Shown here piece after piece: positions 7,661 to 12,908 of a stretch of DNA of 13,058 bases. Under the pieces are notes generated by a model. The model did no database searches and had not been told where the DNA came from. It saw nothing but the letters and a program-made list of their open reading frames with translations. The position numbers were made by a program, and so were the translations under genes. Source of the DNA: Desulfosporosinus sp. (GTDB lineage: Bacteria; Bacillota; Desulfitobacteriia; Desulfitobacteriales; Desulfitobacteriaceae); NCBI GenBank assembly GCA_016278585.1, contig JADQBO010000174.1:1-13058 (forward strand), written 5' to 3'. Position 1 is the first letter of the stretch; every line of letters starts with the position of its first letter.

Positions 7661-9397
7661 TTGGCTTACAGGGCAGGTAAAAGTAAGGATAAAGGTAAGG
7701 AATCCTATACAATAATTTTTAGACATCCAGTAAAGAAGGAACCACGTGGTAAGTATGGATTGAGAGTTCGTCGGGGATTAGGGACAAAAGAGGAAGAGGT
7801 AGCCGACGCGCTAGTAAATCAGATGAATCAAATTTTATCAGATGAATCATGGTGGGACATAAGCAAGCGTGAACTTGCTTATAACAAGTTTAGCAAGAAT
7901 ATTGTTGATGCCTTTTATGATCTACTCGAAAATGAAGAAATAGATTACACAAAATTGCTAGAACAATGTATCACAATGCCAAAAAGAAAAGATGGATATT
8001 CTCGTGCGTCTCTGATTGGTCCATCTGGGGCAGGTAAGACCAGTCTATTAAGATATCTCATGGGTACTCAAAATGATAGATTTCCGACAACATCTACTGG
8101 GCGAACCACCACCTGTGACATGGAGATAATATTTGACGACGATAGTAATGAATTCGAGATTGCCGTATGTTTCATGTCGAAAGCCCTATTTATGCTATAC
8201 GTTGAGGAATGTATACAAAACGCAATAAGTTATTGTCTTGATAACGATGGAAACATGGATGAGGAAATTGTTGTAGACAAGCTACTAACGCATAAGGAAC
8301 TAACTGTAAGATTATCGTATGTACTTGGTACTTCTACAATATTAAAAGAAAAGGAAATAAAATGGGAAGATGAAGACGATGATGAAGAAGAATGTGAGGA
8401 ACTAAATGCTGTTAGCAATAAAGAATTTATCTTAATGAATGAAAAAATCAATTCGTACTTAAAAAGAATAATCGATATTTCCGCACAAGTGCAAAATGAT
8501 CTCAAAACAAATAGTCTTGGTGAAAATATAAAAGAAGAAAGAGAAATATCAACAAGTAGTATATTAGAGGAATTTCAAGACAAAAATGAGGAATTTCATA
8601 ATCTCGTGGATGACATACTCGACGAAATACAAGAAAGGTTTGGACTTTTGAACAACGGCATAGTTATTTCGGAAACTAGAGGATGGATTAATGTTTGGAA
8701 ATACAGAACGAAAGACAGGAATGAGTTTTTAAGAGTTGCAAGACGTTTTTCTAGCAATAATAAAGCTCATTGGGGGACATTGCTCACACCACTTGTTAGG
8801 AGCATGAGGATGAAGGGACCTTTCAAACCTGAATGCTACGATAAATCCCCTAAGATTGTTCTCATTGATGGTATAGGATTAGGTCATAAAACTACAGCAG
8901 GTTCAATATCGACTGATGTTACATCACGTTTCAATGAATTAGACACAATTATTTTGGTTGATAATGCAACCTCAGCGATGATGGATAATTCAAAAGCGGC
9001 GATAAGAACCATTACCGATAGTGGAAATGGCTCTAAATTGGCGGTATGTTTTACTCATATGGATTTAGTCAAAGGCGATAATCTAACAAACGGACGGGAT
9101 AAAGTAAAACATGTTATGAGTTCTCTTTCAAGTTATATCTCTTCGCTAAAAGAACAAGATCCACCTGTTATTGCCTCTAATCTAGAAAACAAGATATTGA
9201 ATAATTGTTTCTACTTTTGGAATCTACAAGACAAAATCAAAGATTCAACGAAAGAACAATTGGACGGACTAGTTCAAGTTATCGAAAAATCCAAGATATC
9301 TCAAATAACTCCAAGTGATGTATCGTTGAAATATGATATCTTAATGTTATATCCAAGGCCCCCGTGCCTGACACCAACTTATCAACTTATTGTTTAA
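7661..9397 (+). CDS. Large P-loop GTPase-like protein, 3' end replaced by a repeat
   Basis: This is a soluble protein of 578 codons. Residues 15-65 (YTIIFRHPVKKEPRGKYGLR, then VRRGLGTK...WW) resemble the arm-type DNA-binding domain of tyrosine recombinases. Walker A is GPSGAGKTS (120-128), TGRTTT (146-151) may be switch I, and VLIDGIGLGH (400-409) is the Walker B/G3 element. FTHMDLVKG (464-472) resembles the guanine-specifying NKxD motif with His for Lys. About 270 residues separate Walker A from G3, including an acidic run at 236-247 and probable coiled coil. TTG 7661 follows GAGGAGAGGA and abuts the stop of the 91-aa gene. From about residue 566 the frame reads through repeat copy 1 and ends PPCLTPTYQLIV, so the native C-terminus is lost. 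The architecture fits large GTPases of bacterial defence loci, but no known system was recognised. Confidence 0.75.
   Translation: MAYRAGKSKDKGKESYTIIFRHPVKKEPRGKYGLRVRRGLGTKEEEVADALVNQMNQILSDESWWDISKRELAYNKFSKNIVDAFYDLLENEEIDYTKLLEQCITMPKRKDGYSRASLIGPSGAGKTSLLRYLMGTQNDRFPTTSTGRTTTCDMEIIFDDDSNEFEIAVCFMSKALFMLYVEECIQNAISYCLDNDGNMDEEIVVDKLLTHKELTVRLSYVLGTSTILKEKEIKWEDEDDDEEECEELNAVSNKEFILMNEKINSYLKRIIDISAQVQNDLKTNSLGENIKEEREISTSSILEEFQDKNEEFHNLVDDILDEIQERFGLLNNGIVISETRGWINVWKYRTKDRNEFLRVARRFSSNNKAHWGTLLTPLVRSMRMKGPFKPECYDKSPKIVLIDGIGLGHKTTAGSISTDVTSRFNELDTIILVDNATSAMMDNSKAAIRTITDSGNGSKLAVCFTHMDLVKGDNLTNGRDKVKHVMSSLSSYISSLKEQDPPVIASNLENKILNNCFYFWNLQDKIKDSTKEQLDGLVQVIEKSKISQITPSDVSLKYDILMLYPRPPCLTPTYQLIV
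9361..9395 (+). repeat. CCTGACACC repeat, copy 1
   Basis: The segment contains GTGCCTGACACC followed by AACTTAT, CA, ACTTATTGTTT. Copies 2 and 3 (11763, 12909) share this except for the two bases between the ACTTAT units. Copy 1 supplies the last codons and stop of the GTPase-like gene. After TGTTT it diverges: copies 2 and 3 read CGCTTGTGAAAA, whereas this copy reads AATTTTTTCACAAAG, close to the reverse complement of that block. Confidence 0.85.
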
Positions 9398-9730
9398 TTT
9401 TTTCACAAAGTATGTACTCGGCATAGTTGTAGCGAATACTGCGATCCTAACTAAAACTAAACTGAGCAATAGAGCTGTTTTTTCAACTTGTCAGAGTAGA
9501 CATTATGGGACCCGATGGTCAAAAACAAGGCATCCTTACATAAAGTGCGATATCCTACGGTACGCAAAACAATAGTATCGTTTGTTCGTTCAATGATGAT
9601 TCGTTTGCATCGATTCAATAAACTCTGTGTATGCTTTTTGCATTTAAACAGATTTATTAGTCCAACCCTAAGGTCACTGGTAACTCCAAATAAGCTTTCT
9701 ATATAGTGCGTTTATTTGTCTCTAAAACTA
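9398..9730. other. Gap between GTPase-like gene and HEPN gene, no gene assigned
   Basis: Two overlapping plus-strand frames of about 60 codons lack ribosome sites and family features. A minus-strand frame is open for 84 codons (about 9711-9460), but it has no good start or ribosome site and I recognise no family. CCCGATGGTCA at 9511-9521 recurs at 11921-11931, so this gap shares short sequence with the repeat-rich region upstream of the ImmA gene. It may hold remains of the lost 3' end of the GTPase-like gene or of an insertion. Confidence 0.4.
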
Positions 9731-9739
9731 TGGTATAAT
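9731..9739 (+). promoter_or_regulatory. Extended -10 promoter of the HEPN/MNT operon
   Basis: TGG followed by a perfect TATAAT (9734-9739) forms an extended -10 element 33 bases before the HEPN start codon. The -35 position (TTTATT, 9711-9716, 17-base spacer) is weak, as is common with extended -10 promoters. Transcription would begin near 9746, and AGAGAGGG (9756-9763) is the ribosome site. Confidence 0.6.
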
Positions 9740-9772
9740 ATGGTACAAATGTTTTAGAGAGGGTGTAAATAC

Positions 9773-10207
9773 ATGAATTCTCTTGAAAAGTTTAAGTATT
9801 GGGAAAGTAAAGCGACCTACGATCTCGAAACAGCAAGAGTTATGTTGCAAACAGGAAGGTATCTATACGTTACGTTTATGGCCCAGTAAGCGATTGAAAA
9901 GCTTGTAAAAGGGCTTTATGTTTTATATATTAATCAAGAACCGGCTCGAACTCATAATATCTGGTTGATTTTTAAGGGGTTAATGGAAGTAGAGCAGTTT
10001 AAGGAAATTGAAGATCATGCTGTTGTTAAGGCGCAGGAATATAAACCTTTCTTTTCAGATTTACTGTTTTATTACATTGCAGAACGATATCCAGATTATA
10101 AACGTCAGCTATCCTCAAATATTACTGAAACAAGGGCAAAAGAGGTTCTTAAAAAGACTGAGGAGGTGTTTACATGGCTACAGTCCCTCAGCCAATTCAA
10201 AAAATAA
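9773..10207 (+). pseudogene. HEPN-domain protein (toxin of HEPN/MNT pair), broken by an in-frame TAA
   Basis: HEPN proteins of this type are small all-helical putative RNases paired with an MNT nucleotidyltransferase. From ATG 9773 the frame would encode 144 residues beginning MNSLEKFKYWESKATYDLET. It holds the family core FMAQ-stop-AIEKLVKGLY and later PARTHNIWLIFKGL. Codon 39 (9887-9889) is TAA where family members have a glutamine in the helix xQxAIEKxxK, so one C-to-T change (CAA to TAA) explains it. Everything else is in frame, and the 3' end overlaps the MNT gene by 34 bases as in intact pairs. A restart at TTG 9965 would lack the first helices. The lesion looks recent because no other damage is seen. 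Confidence 0.82.
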
Positions 10208-10500
10208 TTTCTGACTATCTAGAAAGGGTTGGTGACCAGATAAAAATAGATAAGGTTATACTTTTCGGTTCTTATGCCAAAGGACAATTTTCTAGCGACA
10301 GTGATATTGATTTGGCGGTTTTTTCAGATGACTTTATAGGAATGGAGCCTATTGAAAGGTTTAGGTTTTTGTTTTTAGAAGCAGCGGATTACGGATTAGA
10401 TTTACAACCACTGGCGTTTACAATAAGCGACCTTACTGAACCTGCTGGAATTGTAGCAGAGATATTAAATACTGGACAAGAAATCGCCATTACTAAGTAA
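10174..10500 (+). CDS. MNT-type nucleotidyltransferase, antitoxin of HEPN/MNT pair
   Basis: This is a small cytoplasmic nucleotidyltransferase of 108 residues. GSYAKGQFSSDSDIDLAVF (32-50) is the pol-beta superfamily signature GSxxxG...DxD, with D44 and D46 as metal-binding catalytic residues. In characterised type VII toxin-antitoxin pairs the MNT protein adds AMP to the HEPN toxin and silences it. ATG 10174 has an excellent site, GAGGAGGTG (10159-10167), inside the end of the HEPN gene. This allows translation even though the HEPN frame is interrupted, although coupling from the upstream frame is lost. The length is normal and nothing looks damaged, so this is an orphan antitoxin beside a dead toxin. 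Confidence 0.88.
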   Translation: MATVPQPIQKIISDYLERVGDQIKIDKVILFGSYAKGQFSSDSDIDLAVFSDDFIGMEPIERFRFLFLEAADYGLDLQPLAFTISDLTEPAGIVAEILNTGQEIAITK

Positions 10501-10504
10501 GTAA

Positions 10505-10551
10505 GACCTCAGGTGAGACCTCAGGTGCCGACCTCAGGCCCCGGTGCCTGA
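10505..10551 (+). repeat. Three tandem GACCTCAGG units followed by an inverted repeat
   Basis: GACCTCAGG occurs at 10505-10513, 10517-10525 and 10530-10538, spaced 12 and 13 bases apart; each contains the palindrome CCTCAGG or its flank. The third unit begins an inverted repeat, TCAGGC (10534-10539), CCCGGT, GCCTGA (10546-10551). The right arm is the GGTGCCTGACA core shared with the other dispersed repeats. It starts four bases after the MNT stop and could act as a 3' hairpin, although no T-run follows. Confidence 0.7.
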
Positions 10552-10671
10552 CAGTGCGGATGTGCCAGGTCGTAAAATATAGTGGGTGGGAATCCCACCG
10601 GGTAAGGTAGACCAACCGCCCGTAATTAGCCTTGGAGGATGTGGGGTAACTCGCTGAACGTATTGCTGTAA
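10543..10671 (+). repeat. Dispersed repeat, copy B, with extended non-coding segment
   Basis: GGTGCCTGACA (10543-10553) is followed at 10568-10597 by GGTCG, TAAAATATAGTGGGTGGGAA, then TCCCAC. This matches copy A at 6944-6972 apart from one inserted base and changes at the right end. Here GGTGGG-AAT-CCCACC (10585-10599) is a perfect hairpin. The following bases to about 10671 contain no gene and have a G-rich, structured look. It could be the non-coding end of a mobile element or a structured RNA; no transposase or reverse transcriptase accompanies it. Confidence 0.5.
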
Positions 10672-10770
10672 CTTGAAAAAGCCTTGAGTGAAGGTAGTGA
10701 GAGAGATTTTGATTTCAAACCTAGCACGAGCATAGAAGAAGGTTTACAGAAATTCGCAGATTAGTATAAA
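10672..10770 (+). pseudogene. C-terminal remnant of a sugar-nucleotide epimerase (UDP-glucuronate 4-epimerase type)
   Basis: The frame reads LEKALSEGSERDF then DFKPSTSIEEGLQKFAD, a TAG at 10762-10764, then YK. The block FKPSTSIEEGLQKFADWYK is the characteristic end of NAD-dependent UDP-sugar epimerases, and the TAG stands where the conserved Trp codon (TGG) would be. The rest of the gene is absent, with repeat copy B directly upstream. It is a non-functional leftover, plausibly from the same kind of polysaccharide locus as the first half of the window. Confidence 0.7.
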
Positions 10771-11634
10771 TTACTTTTTTCGCCGATGCTCTAACCGAAC
10801 CAACGACTTAATGTATTTCTCTCTTTCAACTTGCCACGCGGACAAAATACCACTCAATAACGTGGGCTGTCCGCATAGCTCACAGTAGCGAGCATTCCGA
10901 TCATTCTCATGGCCATACTCGTGGCACATATTAATGTCCTTAACAAATTCGGAATAAATAATACGCATGATCCCTCTGGTGGTAGAGCGATTGACCTCAG
11001 TACCACAAATTTTACAGTACCTCGTACACAGCGAGAAATGGGTGTTTCCGCAGGTTTTGCAGGTAGGAACAGGTTTGCTTTTATATAGGTCGAGCCGCTT
11101 AAGGTTATTTACCCTTGTATAAAATGCCTGACTTGACACTAAAAACTCTCGTGTAAGCTTGGCTATAAAGTTACACTGCAAAAGTAAACTTTCCGGCATA
11201 AGCAAGCGGGACGCAAATTCGTCGGCTTCCCTATCTTCGTAGATCCGCTCGGCTATAGACTTCTCGCTATACGGTATTAAAAGGTGTTCTAGAAAGATAT
11301 GCCCCAGTTCATGAGCCAACGTAAAATTACATCGCCTATTTGGAGCATAATCAAAAGAGCCTATTTTTCGGGCGTTGAACATTATACAATAACCGACTTC
11401 CTCGCCAAAATATAAGGCAGCGGCATCAACATTCGAGGAAAACTGATCACTCATTCTAAATTCAAGCTTGATCGTGTTGCTGGTAATAATTTTTTCCAGG
11501 AGTTTAAAGCAATTGATCGGGTAATGCGTAATATTATAGCGCCGAACAAACTCTTTCAACCTATGACTGATCATATTATGGCTGTTTTTCGATAGCTTAT
11601 TGATGGTTAGATAAGTAGGGTTGAAATATTTCAT
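10771..11634 (-). CDS. ImmA/IrrE-family metallopeptidase with C-terminal zinc ribbons
   Basis: This is a cytoplasmic zinc peptidase of 287 residues. The catalytic helix is NFTLAHELGHIFLEH, with HELGH at 108-112. The downstream YEDREADEFASRLLMP carries the third ligand (E136). Residues 192-211 (TCKTCG...YCKICG) form a four-cysteine ribbon and 237-255 (MCHEYG...YCELCG) a second ribbon in which one cysteine has become tyrosine. Relatives such as ImmA and IrrE cleave a partner XRE repressor to release stress or mobile-element genes. A tail of such a regulator lies 36 bases upstream and a complete XRE gene further up. The ATG at 11634 has no strong ribosome site; an in-frame ATG at 11574 is the alternative. 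The peptidase call is firm and its substrate is inferred. Confidence 0.88.
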   Translation of the reverse strand: MKYFNPTYLTINKLSKNSHNMISHRLKEFVRRYNITHYPINCFKLLEKIITSNTIKLEFRMSDQFSSNVDAAALYFGEEVGYCIMFNARKIGSFDYAPNRRCNFTLAHELGHIFLEHLLIPYSEKSIAERIYEDREADEFASRLLMPESLLLQCNFIAKLTREFLVSSQAFYTRVNNLKRLDLYKSKPVPTCKTCGNTHFSLCTRYCKICGTEVNRSTTRGIMRIIYSEFVKDINMCHEYGHENDRNARYCELCGQPTLLSGILSAWQVEREKYIKSLVRLEHRRKK

Positions 11635-11670
11635 GACATAAGTATGTCTACTTCTTAAAGACTTATGTAT

Positions 11671-11754
11671 TTAACGTTTCTTCTTGAGTTCCAAAAACTT
11701 TTCTGCCATACCTTTCAATATTTCTCGGTCTTCATCCCCAAGTTCCCTAGAAAC
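11671..11754 (-). pseudogene. Severed C-terminal tail of an XRE-type regulator
   Basis: On the minus strand, 27 codons read VSREL then GDEDREILKGMAEKFLEL and KKKR before a TAA at 11673-11671. This amphipathic ending (DEDREILxxMAEKxLEL) is common at the C-terminus of XRE regulators encoded just before an ImmA/IrrE gene, and the ImmA start lies 36 bases downstream. The frame has no start and stops at its upstream side, directly where repeat copy 2 begins. I infer that the 5' part was removed or displaced by the repeat segment. Confidence 0.6.
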
Positions 11755-11762
11755 TCAAGGGT

Positions 11763-11812
11763 CCCGGTGCCTGACACCAACTTATGTACTTATTGTTTCG
11801 CTTGTGAAAAAC
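11763..11812 (+). repeat. CCTGACACC repeat, copy 2
   Basis: CCCGGTGCCTGACACC is followed by AACTTAT, GT, ACTTATTGTTT and CGCTTGTGAAAA. It is nearly identical to copy 3 over about 48 bases, and to copy 1 over its first 35. GGTG-CCTGA-CACC can form a small hairpin. It lies at the broken end of the regulator tail at 11754. Confidence 0.85.
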
Positions 11813-11973
11813 TATATTCGCCTAGCTCTGGGCTCGGTTGCGGACTGGTTCAAAACGTTTCTTGGTCTTCTCATGTGAACGGTTCCCGGTGGGCCCCGTT
11901 CCGTACTCGGCGCAAGGTCTCCCGATGGTCACCGTTCCGCAAAGGGTCAGGGAACCTCTCTTCTCTTCAATAT
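11813..11973. other. GC-richer insert between repeat copy 2 and the XRE gene
   Basis: The segment is visibly more GC-rich than its surroundings and has no supported gene; the plus-strand frames crossing it run through repeat sequence. It contains CCCGATGGTCA (11921-11931), shared with 9511-9521, and a 26-base box (11878-11903) shared with 12841-12866. With repeat copy 2 it looks like a composite of short repeated pieces separating the regulator tail from the complete XRE gene. Confidence 0.45.
11878..11903 (+). repeat. GTGGGCCCCGTT box, copy 1
   Basis: AACGGTT, four variable bases, GTGGGCCCCGTT and a final YCG recur at 12841-12866 with 22 of 26 bases the same by my count. Here the box lies about 65 bases after a CCTGACACC repeat, whereas the other box precedes its repeat by about 40 bases. 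Confidence 0.6.
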
Positions 11974-12390
11974 TTATTTCGAGTCTTTAGGGCAAGGGGG
12001 CTCTGAGCGAAATCTAACGATTATATCAAGTAGTTCTTCCAAAAGATCCGGTGAGAGACCGGATTTTTTTGCTTTTTGAGCTAGACGTATGTAGGGTTGA
12101 TTTTCTTCCTTAAGTGTAAACGGAAGAAGATTTTCATTAATAGAAGAGTTTGCTGAATATCCTGATTTTGATAAAGATGCTTGAATAGATTCGCTGCTAA
12201 GAAAAACGGTAGGGGAAACCTCAAGGGCCAGTGCTAAACGACTAATTGTATCAATGCCGGTGGATAGGCGTTTTCCGGTCTCTAATTGGCTGATAAGACT
12301 ACGAGCTACTCCAGACTGATGAGATAATTCTTTAGCACTGAGTCCTTTAGCTAGCCGTATTTCTTTAAGTATTTTTCCGAGTTCTTTCAC
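11974..12390 (-). CDS. XRE-family transcriptional regulator
   Basis: This is a DNA-binding repressor of 138 residues. Residues 1-65 are a Cro/CI-type helix-turn-helix: LGKILKEIRLAKGLSAKELS, then HQSGVARSLISQLETGKR, then ISRLALALEVSPTVFL. A linker leads to PYIRLAQKAKKSGLSPDLLE and a final helix likely used for dimerisation. An ATG at 12438 would add 16 residues, but GTG 12390 is preceded at seven bases by AAAGGAGGG, a near-perfect ribosome site, and gives the normal family start. The last residues (SEPPCPKDSK) border the repeat-rich insert and may not be native. It is divergent from the 56-aa gene at 12597. A perfect inverted repeat between them is the likely operator, and the ImmA peptidase downstream may be the protease that relieves repression. 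Confidence 0.88.
   Translation of the reverse strand: MKELGKILKEIRLAKGLSAKELSHQSGVARSLISQLETGKRLSTGIDTISRLALALEVSPTVFLSSESIQASLSKSGYSANSSINENLLPFTLKEENQPYIRLAQKAKKSGLSPDLLEELLDIIVRFRSEPPCPKDSK
12046..12070 (+). terminator. Intrinsic-terminator-shaped hairpin antisense to the XRE gene
   Basis: ATCCGGT (12046-12052), GAGAG, ACCGGAT (12058-12064) is a perfect 7-bp stem with a 5-base loop, and seven Ts run from 12064 to 12070. In the plus direction this is a textbook rho-independent terminator. It lies inside the XRE coding region on the opposite strand. It may stop transcription entering from the repeat segment, or may arise by chance from the coding sequence. Confidence 0.5.
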
Positions 12391-12460
12391 AGGCTTACCC
12401 TCCTTTCTTAGATACTTGCCATTTATTCCAAGGTTCATAATAAATCCTTGTTAAAAAATT

Positions 12461-12491
12461 ATTATATAAGTTGGAAGTTCTTTTTTGTGAA
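12461..12491 (-). promoter_or_regulatory. Candidate promoter of the XRE gene
   Basis: Reading the minus strand, TTCACA (12491-12486) is a five-of-six match to -35, and a perfect TATAAT (12466-12461) is the -10. The spacer is 19 bases, slightly long. It would give a leader of about 65 bases to GTG 12390. Confidence 0.5.
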
Positions 12492-12511
12492 AATAAAACC
12501 CTTTATGGTTC

Positions 12512-12532
12512 GCATAATAGGACATATTATGC
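12512..12532. promoter_or_regulatory. Probable XRE operator: perfect inverted repeat
   Basis: GCATAATA (12512-12519), GGACA, TATTATGC (12525-12532) is an exact inverted repeat with 8-base arms and 5-base spacer. Its right arm overlaps the TG of the extended -10 of the divergent small gene, so a bound dimer would block that promoter. The location between the XRE gene and its divergent neighbour is typical for a self-regulated repressor site; binding is inferred. Confidence 0.6.
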
Positions 12533-12538
12533 TATAAT
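12530..12538 (+). promoter_or_regulatory. Extended -10 promoter of the 56-aa gene
   Basis: TGC followed by a perfect TATAAT (12533-12538), with no recognisable -35 at the right distance. Transcription would start near 12545. The overlap with the inverted repeat at 12512-12532 suggests repression by the XRE protein. Confidence 0.6.
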
Positions 12539-12596
12539 GACTGATATTGTGAATTATGGTAGCTAAGACTATTTCGGATGGTGATGCGAGGCAATG

Positions 12597-12767
12597 GTGG
12601 ATTATGAACAGATGTATAGAATTCTATTTAATAAAATGACAGATATCATTGAAGAAATTCAGCAGATACAGCGTAAAACGGAGGAAATGTACATAGATAG
12701 CAAGGACAGAGAATTTGCTCTACTAAAGCCATACAAGGATTTAGATCAACTAAAACAGAAAGAATAA
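12597..12767 (+). CDS. Small coiled-coil-like protein (56 aa), divergent from XRE
   Basis: The product begins MDYEQMYRILFNKMTDIIEE and continues IQQIQRKTEEMYIDSKDREF; it is charged and almost wholly helical, with heptad-like spacing over residues 8-35. Small proteins beginning MDYxxMYxxLFNxxTDxIEE are common in Bacillota accessory regions as I recall, but have no known function. I choose GTG 12597 because it matches that family start and lies five bases after GCGAGG (12586-12591). ATG 12594 (one codon earlier) and ATG 12612 are alternatives. It is probably controlled by the divergent XRE repressor through the inverted repeat at 12512. Its role is unknown; the context fits a small prophage or stress gene. 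Confidence 0.7.
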   Translation: MDYEQMYRILFNKMTDIIEEIQQIQRKTEEMYIDSKDREFALLKPYKDLDQLKQKE

Positions 12768-12908
12768 CCGGTTGCTGGGTCATACCCCAAATACAACAGG
12801 AAGGTAAACGTATATTTGTAGCAGGTGAGTATTCGTCAAGAACGGTTTACTGTGGGCCCCGTTTCGGAAAGAACATTGAAACTTTGAAATTCAGCAATAC
12901 TGCGGGCT
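12768..12908 (+). other. Spacer with a possible gene remnant before repeat copy 3
   Basis: A frame shifted relative to the 56-aa gene is open through ERITGCWVIPQIQQEGKRIF and VAGEYSSRTVYCGPRFGK and into repeat copy 3. The text is coding-like, but there is no start with a ribosome site and no recognised family. It may be the shifted tail of a longer gene or chance. The GTGGGCCCCGTT box (12841-12866) lies within it. Confidence 0.25.
12841..12866 (+). repeat. GTGGGCCCCGTT box, copy 2
   Basis: This is the second copy of the 26-base box described at 11878-11903; the 12-base core GTGGGCCCCGTT is identical and contains the GGGCCC palindrome. Confidence 0.6.

Noticed and set aside
8230..8505. 91-codon minus-strand frame rich in Ser/His
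   Set aside because: It is the antisense of the acidic run (GAT/GAA codons) in the GTPase-like gene and has no independent support.
10554..10671. Possible group II intron 5' end (GTGCG at 10554 followed by structured-looking sequence)
   Set aside because: There is no reverse transcriptase gene, no recognisable domain V, and the copy at 6944 shares only the later box without GTGCG.
7084..10764. TAG codons replacing Trp in two decayed genes (7084-7086, 10762-10764) as pyrrolysine or recoded stops
   Set aside because: Both lie in fragments that are otherwise broken, and Trp TGG to TAG is a single mutation. No pyrrolysine genes are in the window, and ordinary genes here end in TAG (for example at 7658).
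11665..12006. Plus-strand frames of 113 and 64 codons across the insert upstream of ImmA
   Set aside because: They run through the regulator tail on the opposite strand and through repeat copy 2, and have no ribosome site or family features.
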